In this document: one piece after another, positions 7,871 through 15,634 of the stretch | Layout: each line of letters begins with the position of its first letter | Numbering within the stretch: position 1 is the first letter of the stretch | Assembly: GCA_000972765.1 (NCBI GenBank) | Contig: CP011265.1 | Coordinates: 1-64,000 of the forward strand | DNA: 64,000 nucleotides | DNA from: Verrucomicrobia bacterium IMCC26134 | Lineage (GTDB): Bacteria > Verrucomicrobiota > Verrucomicrobiia > Opitutales > Opitutaceae | Reading direction: 5' to 3' | Notes under the pieces: model-generated | Database searches by the model: none | The model's input: the letters and a program-made list of their open reading frames with translations, nothing else | Told to the model about the DNA's origin: nothing | Position numbers and translations under genes: made by a program

Positions 7871-9241
7871 ATGAGCTTCGCCACCTCGATCGGCCGCACG
7901 CGCCACACCTTCGCCACACTGGCAGAGCTCCTTGCCAAGGCAACCCCGCACCGCTCGGGCGATGTGCTCGCCGGCCTTGCCGCCGCCTCCGCCGAGGAAC
8001 GCATCGCCGCCCAGCTCTGCCTTGCCGATGTCCCGCTCGCCCGCTTTCTCGGCGATCTGCTCATCCCCTACGAGTCCGACGAGGTCACCCGCCTCATCCT
8101 CGACACCCATGACCGCGCCGCCTTCGCGCCTGTCGCCGGTCTCACCGTCGGCCAGTTCCGCGACTGGCTCCTGCGCTACGAAACTGACACGACCGTGCTC
8201 TCCGCGCTCGCCCCCGGCCTCACGCCTGAAATGGTCGCCGCCGTCTCGAAGCTAATGGGCAACCAGGATCTCGTGCTCGTCGCCAAAAAATGCCGCGTCG
8301 TCACCGCCTTTCGATCGACCATAGGCCTGCCGGGACGCCTCTCGGTCCGCCTCCAGCCGAACCACCCGACCGACGACCCGCAGGGCATCGCCGCCTCCAT
8401 CCTCGACGGACTTCTCTACGGTTGCGGCGACGCCGTCATCGGCATCAACCCCGCCACCGACAGCGTCCCCGCGATGGAGGCTTTGCTCAAACTCATCGAC
8501 GAACTCATCCGCCGCTACGAAATCCCCACGCAGTCCTGTATCCTGGCGCATGTCACCACCGCCCTCGAAGCGATGAAACGCGGCGCGCCCGTCGATCTCG
8601 TTTTCCAATCGATCACCGGCACCGAGGCCGCCAACAAAAGCTTCGGCATCACCCTCCCGCTCCTCGCCGAGGCCCGCGCCGCCGCCCTCTCGCTCAAGCG
8701 CGGCACCGTCGGCGCCAACGTCATGTATTTCGAGACCGGCCAGGGTTCCTGCCTCTCCGCCGGCGCCCACCACGGACTCGACCAGCAGACCTGCGAAGTT
8801 CGCGCCTACGCCGTCGCCCGCGCCTTCCAGCCCCTCCTCGTCAACACCGTCGTCGGCTTCATCGGCCCCGAGTATCTCTACGACGGCAAGCAGATCATCC
8901 GCGCCGGCCTCGAGGATCATTGCTGTGGCAAACTCCTCGGCCTGCCCATGGGCGTTGATGTGTGTTACACCAACCATGCCGAGGCGGATCAGGATGACAT
9001 GGATAGCCTGCTCACCCTTCTCGGGGTGGCTGGTTGCAACTTCATCATGGGCGTGCCCGGCGCCGACGACATCATGCTCGGCTACCAATCGACTTCGTTC
9101 CACGACAGCCACTACCTGCGCCAGGTCCTCGGCCTGCGCCCCGCGCCTGAGTTTGAAGGGTGGCTTGAAAAAATGCGCATCGCCACCGAGGGCCGCCTCC
9201 TGCCAGCCACCGGACGGCATGCACTCCTCGCCGATGTCTGA
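7871..9241 (+). CDS. eutB: Ethanolamine ammonia-lyase large subunit EutB
   Basis: Catalytic subunit of the adenosylcobalamin-dependent enzyme that converts ethanolamine to acetaldehyde and ammonia. The 456-residue product has full family length and the expected conserved blocks: FETGQGSCLSAGAHHGLDQQT, GFIGPEYLYDGKQ, GLPMGVDVCYTNHAEADQDD and FIMGVPGADDIMLGYQS. A GAGG-like element (TTGAGGC) sits very close to the ATG. It overlaps eutC by 8 bases, so the two are translated together. No microcompartment shell, EutA reactivase, EutE or EutT gene is in this window, so acetaldehyde must be handled by enzymes elsewhere. Confidence 0.97.
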   Translation: MSFATSIGRTRHTFATLAELLAKATPHRSGDVLAGLAAASAEERIAAQLCLADVPLARFLGDLLIPYESDEVTRLILDTHDRAAFAPVAGLTVGQFRDWLLRYETDTTVLSALAPGLTPEMVAAVSKLMGNQDLVLVAKKCRVVTAFRSTIGLPGRLSVRLQPNHPTDDPQGIAASILDGLLYGCGDAVIGINPATDSVPAMEALLKLIDELIRRYEIPTQSCILAHVTTALEAMKRGAPVDLVFQSITGTEAANKSFGITLPLLAEARAAALSLKRGTVGANVMYFETGQGSCLSAGAHHGLDQQTCEVRAYAVARAFQPLLVNTVVGFIGPEYLYDGKQIIRAGLEDHCCGKLLGLPMGVDVCYTNHAEADQDDMDSLLTLLGVAGCNFIMGVPGADDIMLGYQSTSFHDSHYLRQVLGLRPAPEFEGWLEKMRIATEGRLLPATGRHALLADV

Positions 9242-10064
9242 CGCACCAGATCAGCCACCCCTCGTTCCTGCATCAACCTCAGGCAGCGACCCGTGGATCG
9301 GCCTGCGCCGGTTCACCTCGGCGCGCATCGCGCTGGGCCGCACCGGCGGCAGTCAACGCATGGAAACCGTGCTGGACTTCCGTCTATCGCACGCGCGCGC
9401 CCGCGACGCCGTGATGGCGCCTTTCGACCTCGATGGCGTGGCTTATCGGCTCTGCGCCGCCGGCCTCTCCACCCATCGTCTCGCAACCGGTGTCACCGAC
9501 AAAAAAACCTACCTCTTGCGGCCCGATCTCGGCCGCCGTCTCGCCCCGGCTTCGGCCTCCGATTTCCGCGCCCGGGCTGAGTCATGGGGGCCTCGCGATC
9601 TCGCCATAATCGTCTCCGACGGACTCGCCGCCCAAGCCGCAGAGCGACACGCCGTCGAGACCGTTACTCACCTGGCCGCGCATCTCGGCGCCGCAGGCTG
9701 GTCGCTTTACCCGATTTTTCTCGTGCCCTGCGGACGCGTTAAACTCCAAGACGAGATCGGCGAACTCCTCGGCGCGCGCTTCACCCTCATGCTTCTGGGC
9801 GAGCGACCCGGTCTTGGTATGCCAGACAGTTTGGGCGCGTATTTCACCGCCGGTCCCGCCGCCTCGCGCACCGACGCCGACCGCAATTGCGTCTCAAACA
9901 TCCGCGCCGAGGGGCTGCCGCCCGCCGCCGCCGCAACCAAGCTTGCCTGGCTCCTGCTCGAATCCGCCCGCACGGGCCGTGCCGGCGTCGCGCTCAAGGA
10001 CGAACAGCCTGCCGCCTCCGCCCTGTTCGACTCTCCGGGCACACTCGATTCTGGTTCAGTGTAA
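9234..10064 (+). CDS. eutC: Ethanolamine ammonia-lyase small subunit EutC
   Basis: Small subunit that completes the cobalamin site of ethanolamine ammonia-lyase. From the ATG at 9234 (MSDAPDQPP) the 276-residue protein carries the family landmarks LRRFTSARIALGRTGGS, the FRLSHARARDAV segment, VSDGLAAQAAERHA, LLGERPGLGMPDSLGAYFT and RTDADRNCVSNIR. The same frame is open further upstream inside eutB but that part is a frame shadow. The 8-base overlap with eutB is the usual arrangement for this pair. Confidence 0.96.
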   Translation: MSDAPDQPPLVPASTSGSDPWIGLRRFTSARIALGRTGGSQRMETVLDFRLSHARARDAVMAPFDLDGVAYRLCAAGLSTHRLATGVTDKKTYLLRPDLGRRLAPASASDFRARAESWGPRDLAIIVSDGLAAQAAERHAVETVTHLAAHLGAAGWSLYPIFLVPCGRVKLQDEIGELLGARFTLMLLGERPGLGMPDSLGAYFTAGPAASRTDADRNCVSNIRAEGLPPAAAATKLAWLLLESARTGRAGVALKDEQPAASALFDSPGTLDSGSV

Positions 10065-10187
10065 CGCCCCCGCGAATCGTTGGTGCCTGCGGGCCGTTTC
10101 CTGAACCACGGCGGAGCCCGCGTTGCGGTTGGCGGTGCCTCGCGCCGCTTGCCTTGTGCGGGGCAGTTCCTAGATTTGTGCCTTCAC

Positions 10188-10718
10188 ATGAGCCTCACCT
10201 CCGAACAATCCGCCACCGTCGCCACTTGGATCTCCGCCGGCGACAACCTCTCCGCCGTTCAGAAAAAGCTCCGCGAGCAGTTTCAGATTTCGATGACTTA
10301 TATGGATGTCCGTTTCCTCGTGGATGACCTCAATCTCACCCTCAAGGACCCTGCACCCAAAGCCGACGCCTCCGACGTTACCAAGGCCAAGACTGCCGCC
10401 CCCGCCGGAGCCAAGACCCCCGCGGCTGGGGCCGCTGCCGAAACGGCCGCCGGGGAGGACGAATTGCCCGAAGACGATGCCCTTCCGCCCGGTCCCGGCT
10501 CCGTCAGCGTGGACGTCGATGGGGTGACCCTCATCCCCGGTGCCATCTGCAGCGGCAGTGTGATTTTTAGTGATGGCGTCACCGGCAAGTGGATCGTCGA
10601 TCAAAGTGGACGCCCCGGCTTTACCTCGATCAGTCAGCCTGGCTATCGTCCCACGCCCGAGGACGCCCAGGTGTTCATGCGTGAGCTCGACGCCGCGTTG
10701 CAGAAGAAGGGGCTCTGA
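10188..10718 (+). CDS. Conserved-looking protein of unknown function
   Basis: A 176-residue protein with no function I recognise. It begins MSLTSEQSATVATWISAGDNLSAVQKKL, a helical N-terminus (about 1-50) resembling a small helix-turn-helix-like unit, then an Ala/Pro/Lys/Glu-rich flexible linker (about 58-100), and an apparently folded C-terminal part (SVSVDVDGVTLIPGAICSGSVIFSDGVTGKWIVDQSGRPGF) with beta-strand character, probably a small all-beta domain. No signal peptide or membrane segment. The start at 10188 is chosen because upstream codons lack structure. It is followed by a strong terminator, so it is likely monocistronic. Confidence 0.75.
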   Translation: MSLTSEQSATVATWISAGDNLSAVQKKLREQFQISMTYMDVRFLVDDLNLTLKDPAPKADASDVTKAKTAAPAGAKTPAAGAAAETAAGEDELPEDDALPPGPGSVSVDVDGVTLIPGAICSGSVIFSDGVTGKWIVDQSGRPGFTSISQPGYRPTPEDAQVFMRELDAALQKKGL

Positions 10719-10746
10719 GCGCCCGCCGTCTCATTCAAGTTTTCCA

Positions 10747-10773
10747 GCCCGCCTCATTCCGGCGGGCTTTTTT
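10747..10773 (+). terminator. Rho-independent terminator
   Basis: Perfect 7-base GC stem (GCCCGCC at 10747-10753, GGCGGGC at 10761-10767) with a 7-base loop, followed directly by six T. It ends the unknown gene at 10188-10718 and insulates pyruvate carboxylase. Confidence 0.9.
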
Positions 10774-10818
10774 CGTCCGGGGGTCTGCAACGCAGGCGGT
10801 TTTCTCTCGAATCTTACC

Positions 10819-10842
10819 GTGCGGATTTAAATAAAATCGCAC
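10819..10842. promoter_or_regulatory. AT-rich imperfect palindrome upstream of pyc
   Basis: GTGCG...CGCAC arms at 10819-10823 and 10838-10842 enclose ATTT/AAAT inner arms with one bulged G, around a short AT-rich centre. It lies 72 bases before the pyc ATG in the most AT-rich part of the intergenic gap, where a promoter is expected, so an operator is plausible. No regulator can be assigned. Confidence 0.35.
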
Positions 10843-10914
10843 ACTCCGCGGAGTTTACCCACTATCAGATCTGTTCTTGCTCCGCAACCCCTGCATCCCT
10901 CCCACCCCCCTCGC

Positions 10915-13900
10915 ATGTCTGCTGCCAAAGCTACCGTCGCGTCCACTCAACCCGCCGCGTCCGCCAAATTCTCCAGAGCCGCGCCCGCGATCCGCCCCAT
11001 CGCCCGCCTGATGGCCGCCAACCGCTCCGAGATCGCGGTCCGTATCTTCCGCGCCGGCACCGAGCTCGGTCTGCGCACCGTCGCCATCTTTGCCCAGGAG
11101 GATCGTTTCTCCATCCATCGTTACAAGGCCGACGAGGCTTATCAGGTCGGTCGCGGCAAGGGCCCCGTCGCCGCCTATCTCGACATCGAGAGCATCATTG
11201 GCGTAGCCAAGGACAATGGCATCGACGCCATCCACCCCGGCTACGGCTTCCTTTCTGAAAACCCCGCCTTTGCCCGCGCCTGCGAACGGGCCGGCATCAT
11301 CTTTGTCGGCCCTCGTCCCGAACTGCTGGATATGATGGGCGACAAAACCGCCGCCCGCGCCCTCGCGCAAAAGATCAAGGTCCCCGTTCTCCCCGGCACC
11401 GAGGAGCCCGTCTCCGATCGCGCCGAGGCCATGAAGATCGCCAAGTCCATCGGCTTCCCCCTTATCATCAAGGCCGCCTTCGGTGGCGGCGGGCGCGGCA
11501 TGCGCGTCGTGCATAAAGCCGCCGATCTCGCCGACCTGCTGGACGAGGCCCAGGGCGAGGCCGACCGCGCCTTTGGCAACCCCGCCGTTTTCCTCGAGAA
11601 ATACATCCCGCGCGCCAAGCATATCGAGGTGCAGATCCTCGGTGACCGGCATGGCAACGTCATCCATCTTCACGAACGCGACTGCTCCGTGCAGCGCCGC
11701 CACCAGAAGGTCATCGAGGTCGCGCCCAGCTTCGGCCTGCCGCCCCAGATCGTCGGCGAGCTCTGCGACGCCGCCGTGCGCATCGCCCGCGAGATCCGCT
11801 ACGACAACGCCGGCACCGTGGAATTCCTTTACGACCTCGACCGCCACGAGTGGTTCTTCATCGAGATGAATCCCCGTATCCAAGTTGAGCACACCGTCAC
11901 CGAGGTCATTACCGGACTCGACCTCGTGCGAGCCCAGCTCCTGATCGCGCAGGGCCACGCCCTTCATTCTCCCGAGGTCGGCATGCCCGCCCAGGCCGAC
12001 GTGCCGCGCAACGGCTTCGCCCTCCAGTGCCGCATCACCACCGAGGACCCCGCCAACAAGTTCGTGCCCGACTACGGCCGTATCCAGGCCTACCGCTCGC
12101 CGGGCGGTTTCGGTGTCCGCCTCGACGGGGCCGCCGGTTTCGCGGGCTCCGTCATCACGCCGTTTTACGACTCCATGTTGGTGAAGGTCATTGCCAGCGG
12201 CCAGACCTACGAGCTCGCCCTTCACCGCATGAAACGCGTGTTGAGCGAATTCCGCATCCGCGGGGTGAAGACCAACATCCCGTTCCTCGAGAACGTCGTC
12301 GCCCACCCGATCTTCCAGGCCGGCGAGGCCACCACCACGCTCATCGACACCACGCCCGACCTCTTCCGTTTCAAGGTCCGCCACGACCGCGCCACCAAGC
12401 TTCTCACCTTCCTCGGCAACGTCACCGTCAACGGCAACCCCCACGCCAAGGGCTATCGCCCCGCCAAGGCCCTCGTCGCGCCTGTCGCGCCCGTCTGCGA
12501 CCTCAGCCTCCCGCCCACTCCCGGCACCCGCCAGCTCCTGCTCGAGCTCGGCGCCAAGAAGTTCGCCCGTTGGACGGTCGACCAAAAACGCCTGCTCGTC
12601 ACCGACACCACCTTTCGCGACGCGCACCAGTCCCTCATGGCCACGCGCGTGCGCTCGCACGACATGCTGGCCTGCGCCGGTTCGCTCGCCCGCCGCGTGC
12701 CCGACCTCTTCTCGCTCGAGATGTGGGGCGGCGCCACCTTCGACACCGCCATGCGTTTCCTCAGCGAGGATCCGTGGGAGCGCCTGCGCCAGCTCCGCGA
12801 GCGCGTGCCGAACATCTGCTTCCAGATGCTTTTCCGCGGCGCCAACGCCGTCGGCTACACCAACTACCCCGACGCCGTCGTCGCCGGCTTCGTGCGCCAC
12901 GCCGCTTCGCAGGGCATGGATATTTTCCGCATCTTCGACTCGCTCAACTACCTCCCGAACCTGCGCGTCGCCATGGATGCAGTGCAGGATACCCACGCCG
13001 TCTGCGAGGCCGCGCTCTGCTATACCGGTGACATCCTCGACCCCGACCGCGCCAAGTATTCGCTCTCTTACTACGTGAAGATGGCGAAGGAGCTGGAAAA
13101 GATGGGCGCCCACATGATCGCCATCAAGGACATGGCCGGCCTCTGCCGTCCCGCCGCCGCGCACAAGCTGGTCAAGACGCTCAAGGACGAGATCGGCCTG
13201 CCCATCCATTTCCACACCCACGACACCAGCGGCATCAACGCCGCTTCCGTGCTCCGCGCCGCCGACGCCGGGGTGGACGTGGTGGACCTCGCCCTCGCCG
13301 CCATGAGCGGCAGCACCTCGCAGCCCAACCTCAACTCCATCGTCGCCGCCCTGCGCCAGACCCCGCGCGACACCCGTCTCGACCTCGAGGCGCTCAACGA
13401 GTTCTCCGACTACTGGGAAAACGTCCGCCCGATTTACGCGCCCTTCGACACCGCGCCCCGCAGCGGCTCGGCCGAGGTCTACCTGCACGAGATGCCCGGC
13501 GGCCAATACACCAACCTCAAGGAGCAGGCCGCCTCCATGGGCGTCTCGCATCGCTGGCCCGAGATCGCCCGCACCTACGCCGAGGTGAACCAGCTCTTCG
13601 GCGACATCGTCAAGGTCACGCCCTCCTCGAAGGTCGTCGGCGACATGGCGCTTTTCCTCTTCTCGCGCGGCATCAAGCCCGCCGACGTGGTCAACCTCCC
13701 GCCCGGCGAGACGCCCTTCCCCGAGAGTGTGATCGACATGCTGACCGGCGGTCTGGGCTGGCCCGAGGGCGGCTGGCCCGAGGGCGTTTCTCGCGCCGTC
13801 CTCGGCGAGGCGAGGCATCTCGAGACCAAGTCCCGCTACCTGTCCACGCTCAAGCCCGCCCCCACGGGCAAGGCGGCGAAAGCCGCCGCCAGTTCCGCCA

Positions 13901-14511
13901 GCGCGGCCGCCCCGGCCGAGTCGATCGAGACCATGCGCAACGCCCTCGCCGCGAAACTCCACCGTGCGCCGACCGACGACGAGTTCTACTCGCATCTGAT
14001 GTATCCGCAGGTGTTCGCCGATTTCCAGAAACACCAGCGCGAGTATGGCGACGTGAGCGTGCTGCCGACGCCGGCCTTTTTCTACGGCCTCCAAGCCGGC
14101 GAGGAGATTTCGGTCGAGATCGAGCGCGGCAAGGTCCTCATCATCCGCCTCGTCAGCATGGGCGCGACCGACAAGGAGGGTCGCCGCACCCTCAGCTACG
14201 AGCTCAACGGCATGGCGCGCGACACCGTGATCATGGACCGCAGCGTCATCCCCAAGACCAAGAGCCGCCCCAAGGCCGATCTTGCCGATGCCACGCAGGT
14301 GGCCGCGCCGATCCCAGGTCTGATCGCGGTGCTCTCGGTCTCCGTTGGTGCGAAGGTCGTGAAAGGCGACAAGCTCCTCATGATGGAGGCGATGAAGATG
14401 CAGACCACGGTTTACGCCCCCTGCGACGGCGTCATCTCCGAACTCAACGTTGCCGTCGGTGATACCGTCGAGAGCAAGGACCTTCTCATCCGCGTGCGTC
14501 CGGCTTCTTAA
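10915..14511 (+). CDS. pyc: Pyruvate carboxylase
   Basis: Biotin enzyme that makes oxaloacetate from pyruvate and bicarbonate, refilling the TCA cycle. The 1198-residue protein has all domains in one chain: biotin carboxylase (about 30-490; AFGGGGRGMR ATP loop, EMNPRIQVEHTVTE), carboxyltransferase (about 560-850; DTTFRDAHQSLMATR, FHTHDTSGI), the conserved PYC/OADA region, an Ala-rich linker, and a biotinyl domain with the acceptor Lys1161 in MEAMKM, 38 residues from the C-terminus. Length and order match single-chain PYC, not the split form. The ATG at 10915 gives a slightly long N-terminus; Met33 (LMAANRSEIA) is close to the family start, so a shorter product cannot be excluded. Confidence 0.97.
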   Translation: MSAAKATVASTQPAASAKFSRAAPAIRPIARLMAANRSEIAVRIFRAGTELGLRTVAIFAQEDRFSIHRYKADEAYQVGRGKGPVAAYLDIESIIGVAKDNGIDAIHPGYGFLSENPAFARACERAGIIFVGPRPELLDMMGDKTAARALAQKIKVPVLPGTEEPVSDRAEAMKIAKSIGFPLIIKAAFGGGGRGMRVVHKAADLADLLDEAQGEADRAFGNPAVFLEKYIPRAKHIEVQILGDRHGNVIHLHERDCSVQRRHQKVIEVAPSFGLPPQIVGELCDAAVRIAREIRYDNAGTVEFLYDLDRHEWFFIEMNPRIQVEHTVTEVITGLDLVRAQLLIAQGHALHSPEVGMPAQADVPRNGFALQCRITTEDPANKFVPDYGRIQAYRSPGGFGVRLDGAAGFAGSVITPFYDSMLVKVIASGQTYELALHRMKRVLSEFRIRGVKTNIPFLENVVAHPIFQAGEATTTLIDTTPDLFRFKVRHDRATKLLTFLGNVTVNGNPHAKGYRPAKALVAPVAPVCDLSLPPTPGTRQLLLELGAKKFARWTVDQKRLLVTDTTFRDAHQSLMATRVRSHDMLACAGSLARRVPDLFSLEMWGGATFDTAMRFLSEDPWERLRQLRERVPNICFQMLFRGANAVGYTNYPDAVVAGFVRHAASQGMDIFRIFDSLNYLPNLRVAMDAVQDTHAVCEAALCYTGDILDPDRAKYSLSYYVKMAKELEKMGAHMIAIKDMAGLCRPAAAHKLVKTLKDEIGLPIHFHTHDTSGINAASVLRAADAGVDVVDLALAAMSGSTSQPNLNSIVAALRQTPRDTRLDLEALNEFSDYWENVRPIYAPFDTAPRSGSAEVYLHEMPGGQYTNLKEQAASMGVSHRWPEIARTYAEVNQLFGDIVKVTPSSKVVGDMALFLFSRGIKPADVVNLPPGETPFPESVIDMLTGGLGWPEGGWPEGVSRAVLGEARHLETKSRYLSTLKPAPTGKAAKAAASSASAAAPAESIETMRNALAAKLHRAPTDDEFYSHLMYPQVFADFQKHQREYGDVSVLPTPAFFYGLQAGEEISVEIERGKVLIIRLVSMGATDKEGRRTLSYELNGMARDTVIMDRSVIPKTKSRPKADLADATQVAAPIPGLIAVLSVSVGAKVVKGDKLLMMEAMKMQTTVYAPCDGVISELNVAVGDTVESKDLLIRVRPAS

Positions 14512-14623
14512 CCGGTCCGTTGGGTTCAGGGTTCGCTCAAGATTCAGACGGATCGAATTCTGACGGGGTGGACGAAAGCCGGGTGGGTGCGCACAGTCCA
14601 CCTTGCCCCCATCCTGACCGCCC

Positions 14624-15634
14624 ATGTGTTTTCCCAGGTTCCCGTCTTACCTCGTTGTAGTTGCGACTTGCTGCCTATGGCTCATGCAAAGCCAATCCGT
14701 GTGCGCGGCGTATTCGCTTACCACGGGAATCGGAACGGGGGCGGATGAAGATGTGCGCGAGCAAACGCCCACCGACGCCAGTGGCGGGCGGGCGTTTCTC
14801 GAACTGCGTTCTCGCGCCATTGCCGGCACCGAGCGTCATATCCCCGCTTTCTTCCGGTTCGATTTCACCGGCGTGACCGGGCCGATCAACGCCGTTTCGC
14901 TTAAGTTCTGGATCGCTTCGAGCACGGTGGACTCGGACTCGTTCACGATCGACGTCTACGGCGTGGTGGACGGCGTGGCGGGAGAAAGTGACTGGAGCGC
15001 CTCCACGCTTTCCTACAACAACGCGCCAGGCCTGGGCGCCGCGGATTATCCCGCGATCGACCGCGATCTGGCGGCGGGCGAATATGTTTATCTCGGCGCG
15101 GTTACTTACGCCGGCGGTAGTAAATCGGGCGGACTCACTTTCACCAATCAGGCCCTGCTCGATTTTATCAACGCGGACACGAATCACGCCGTGACGCTCT
15201 TTCTCGAGCCGCAGGTCGCCGCCACCGGGCAGGATTTTTTCGTGCACGTGCGCACCTTCGAGGGCGTGGGCAGCGACGCCGGTGATTTCGCGCCCACCTT
15301 GGATCTGCCCAATGTGGCGCCGCCCGGCACCTCTTTGCCGCCGCCCACGGACGCGGTTTTCCTGAACGAGACCACGGGCGACGTCACGGTGGGCAACGGC
15401 ATCGTGCGCGCGCTCATTGGCAAGTCCGACGGCGTGTGCAGCGATCTGCGGAAGGAAGGCGGGGCGAACACGCTGCTCAACGGCGGAAAACTCTACTTCG
15501 ACTCCAATTCGGGCGGAGCCTTTTACAGCTTTGGCGGCACCTACGCTCTGGTCGAAAAAACCACCCAGCGCGTTCATATTAAGTTTACCGGCCGCATGGG
15601 CGAGTTCACGACCGAGCTGCACTACGTGCTCTAG
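14624..15634 (+). CDS. Rhamnogalacturonan lyase (PL4-like), 5-prime part ending at an in-frame TAG
   Basis: First half of an exported pectin-degrading enzyme. A signal peptide (YLVVVATCCLWLMQSQSVCA) is followed by a DNRLRE-type module (FFRFDFTGVTGPINAVSLKF, VDGVAGESDWSASTLSYNNAPG), then the start of the lyase domain (VFLNETTGDVTVGNGIVRALIG, GKLYFDSNSGGAFYSFGGTY). The frame stops at TAG 15632-15634 in the middle of a strand (TTELHYVL). The next codon continues the same domain in the same frame, so this is one gene broken by a nonsense codon, not two genes. Alone this part lacks most of the catalytic domain. Either a pseudogene, a sequencing error, or a readthrough gene. Confidence 0.8.
   Translation: MCFPRFPSYLVVVATCCLWLMQSQSVCAAYSLTTGIGTGADEDVREQTPTDASGGRAFLELRSRAIAGTERHIPAFFRFDFTGVTGPINAVSLKFWIASSTVDSDSFTIDVYGVVDGVAGESDWSASTLSYNNAPGLGAADYPAIDRDLAAGEYVYLGAVTYAGGSKSGGLTFTNQALLDFINADTNHAVTLFLEPQVAATGQDFFVHVRTFEGVGSDAGDFAPTLDLPNVAPPGTSLPPPTDAVFLNETTGDVTVGNGIVRALIGKSDGVCSDLRKEGGANTLLNGGKLYFDSNSGGAFYSFGGTYALVEKTTQRVHIKFTGRMGEFTTELHYVL
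15632..15634 (+). other. In-frame amber codon splitting the lyase gene
   Basis: TAG in the reading frame shared by 14624-15634 and 15635-17707. There is no frameshift and no deletion at the junction; one base change (for example to AAG, CAG or TGG) would restore a 1027-codon gene. Confidence 0.9.

Noticed and set aside
8925-9233. EutC frame extended upstream into eutB
   Set aside because: Would overlap eutB by over 300 bases and adds no family sequence; the ATG at 9234 gives a normal EutC.
10855-14625. A 1256-codon minus-strand open frame opposite pyruvate carboxylase
   Set aside because: It mirrors pyc and its translation is Gly/Val/Asp/Glu/His-rich without any domain; a frame shadow caused by high GC and strong codon bias.
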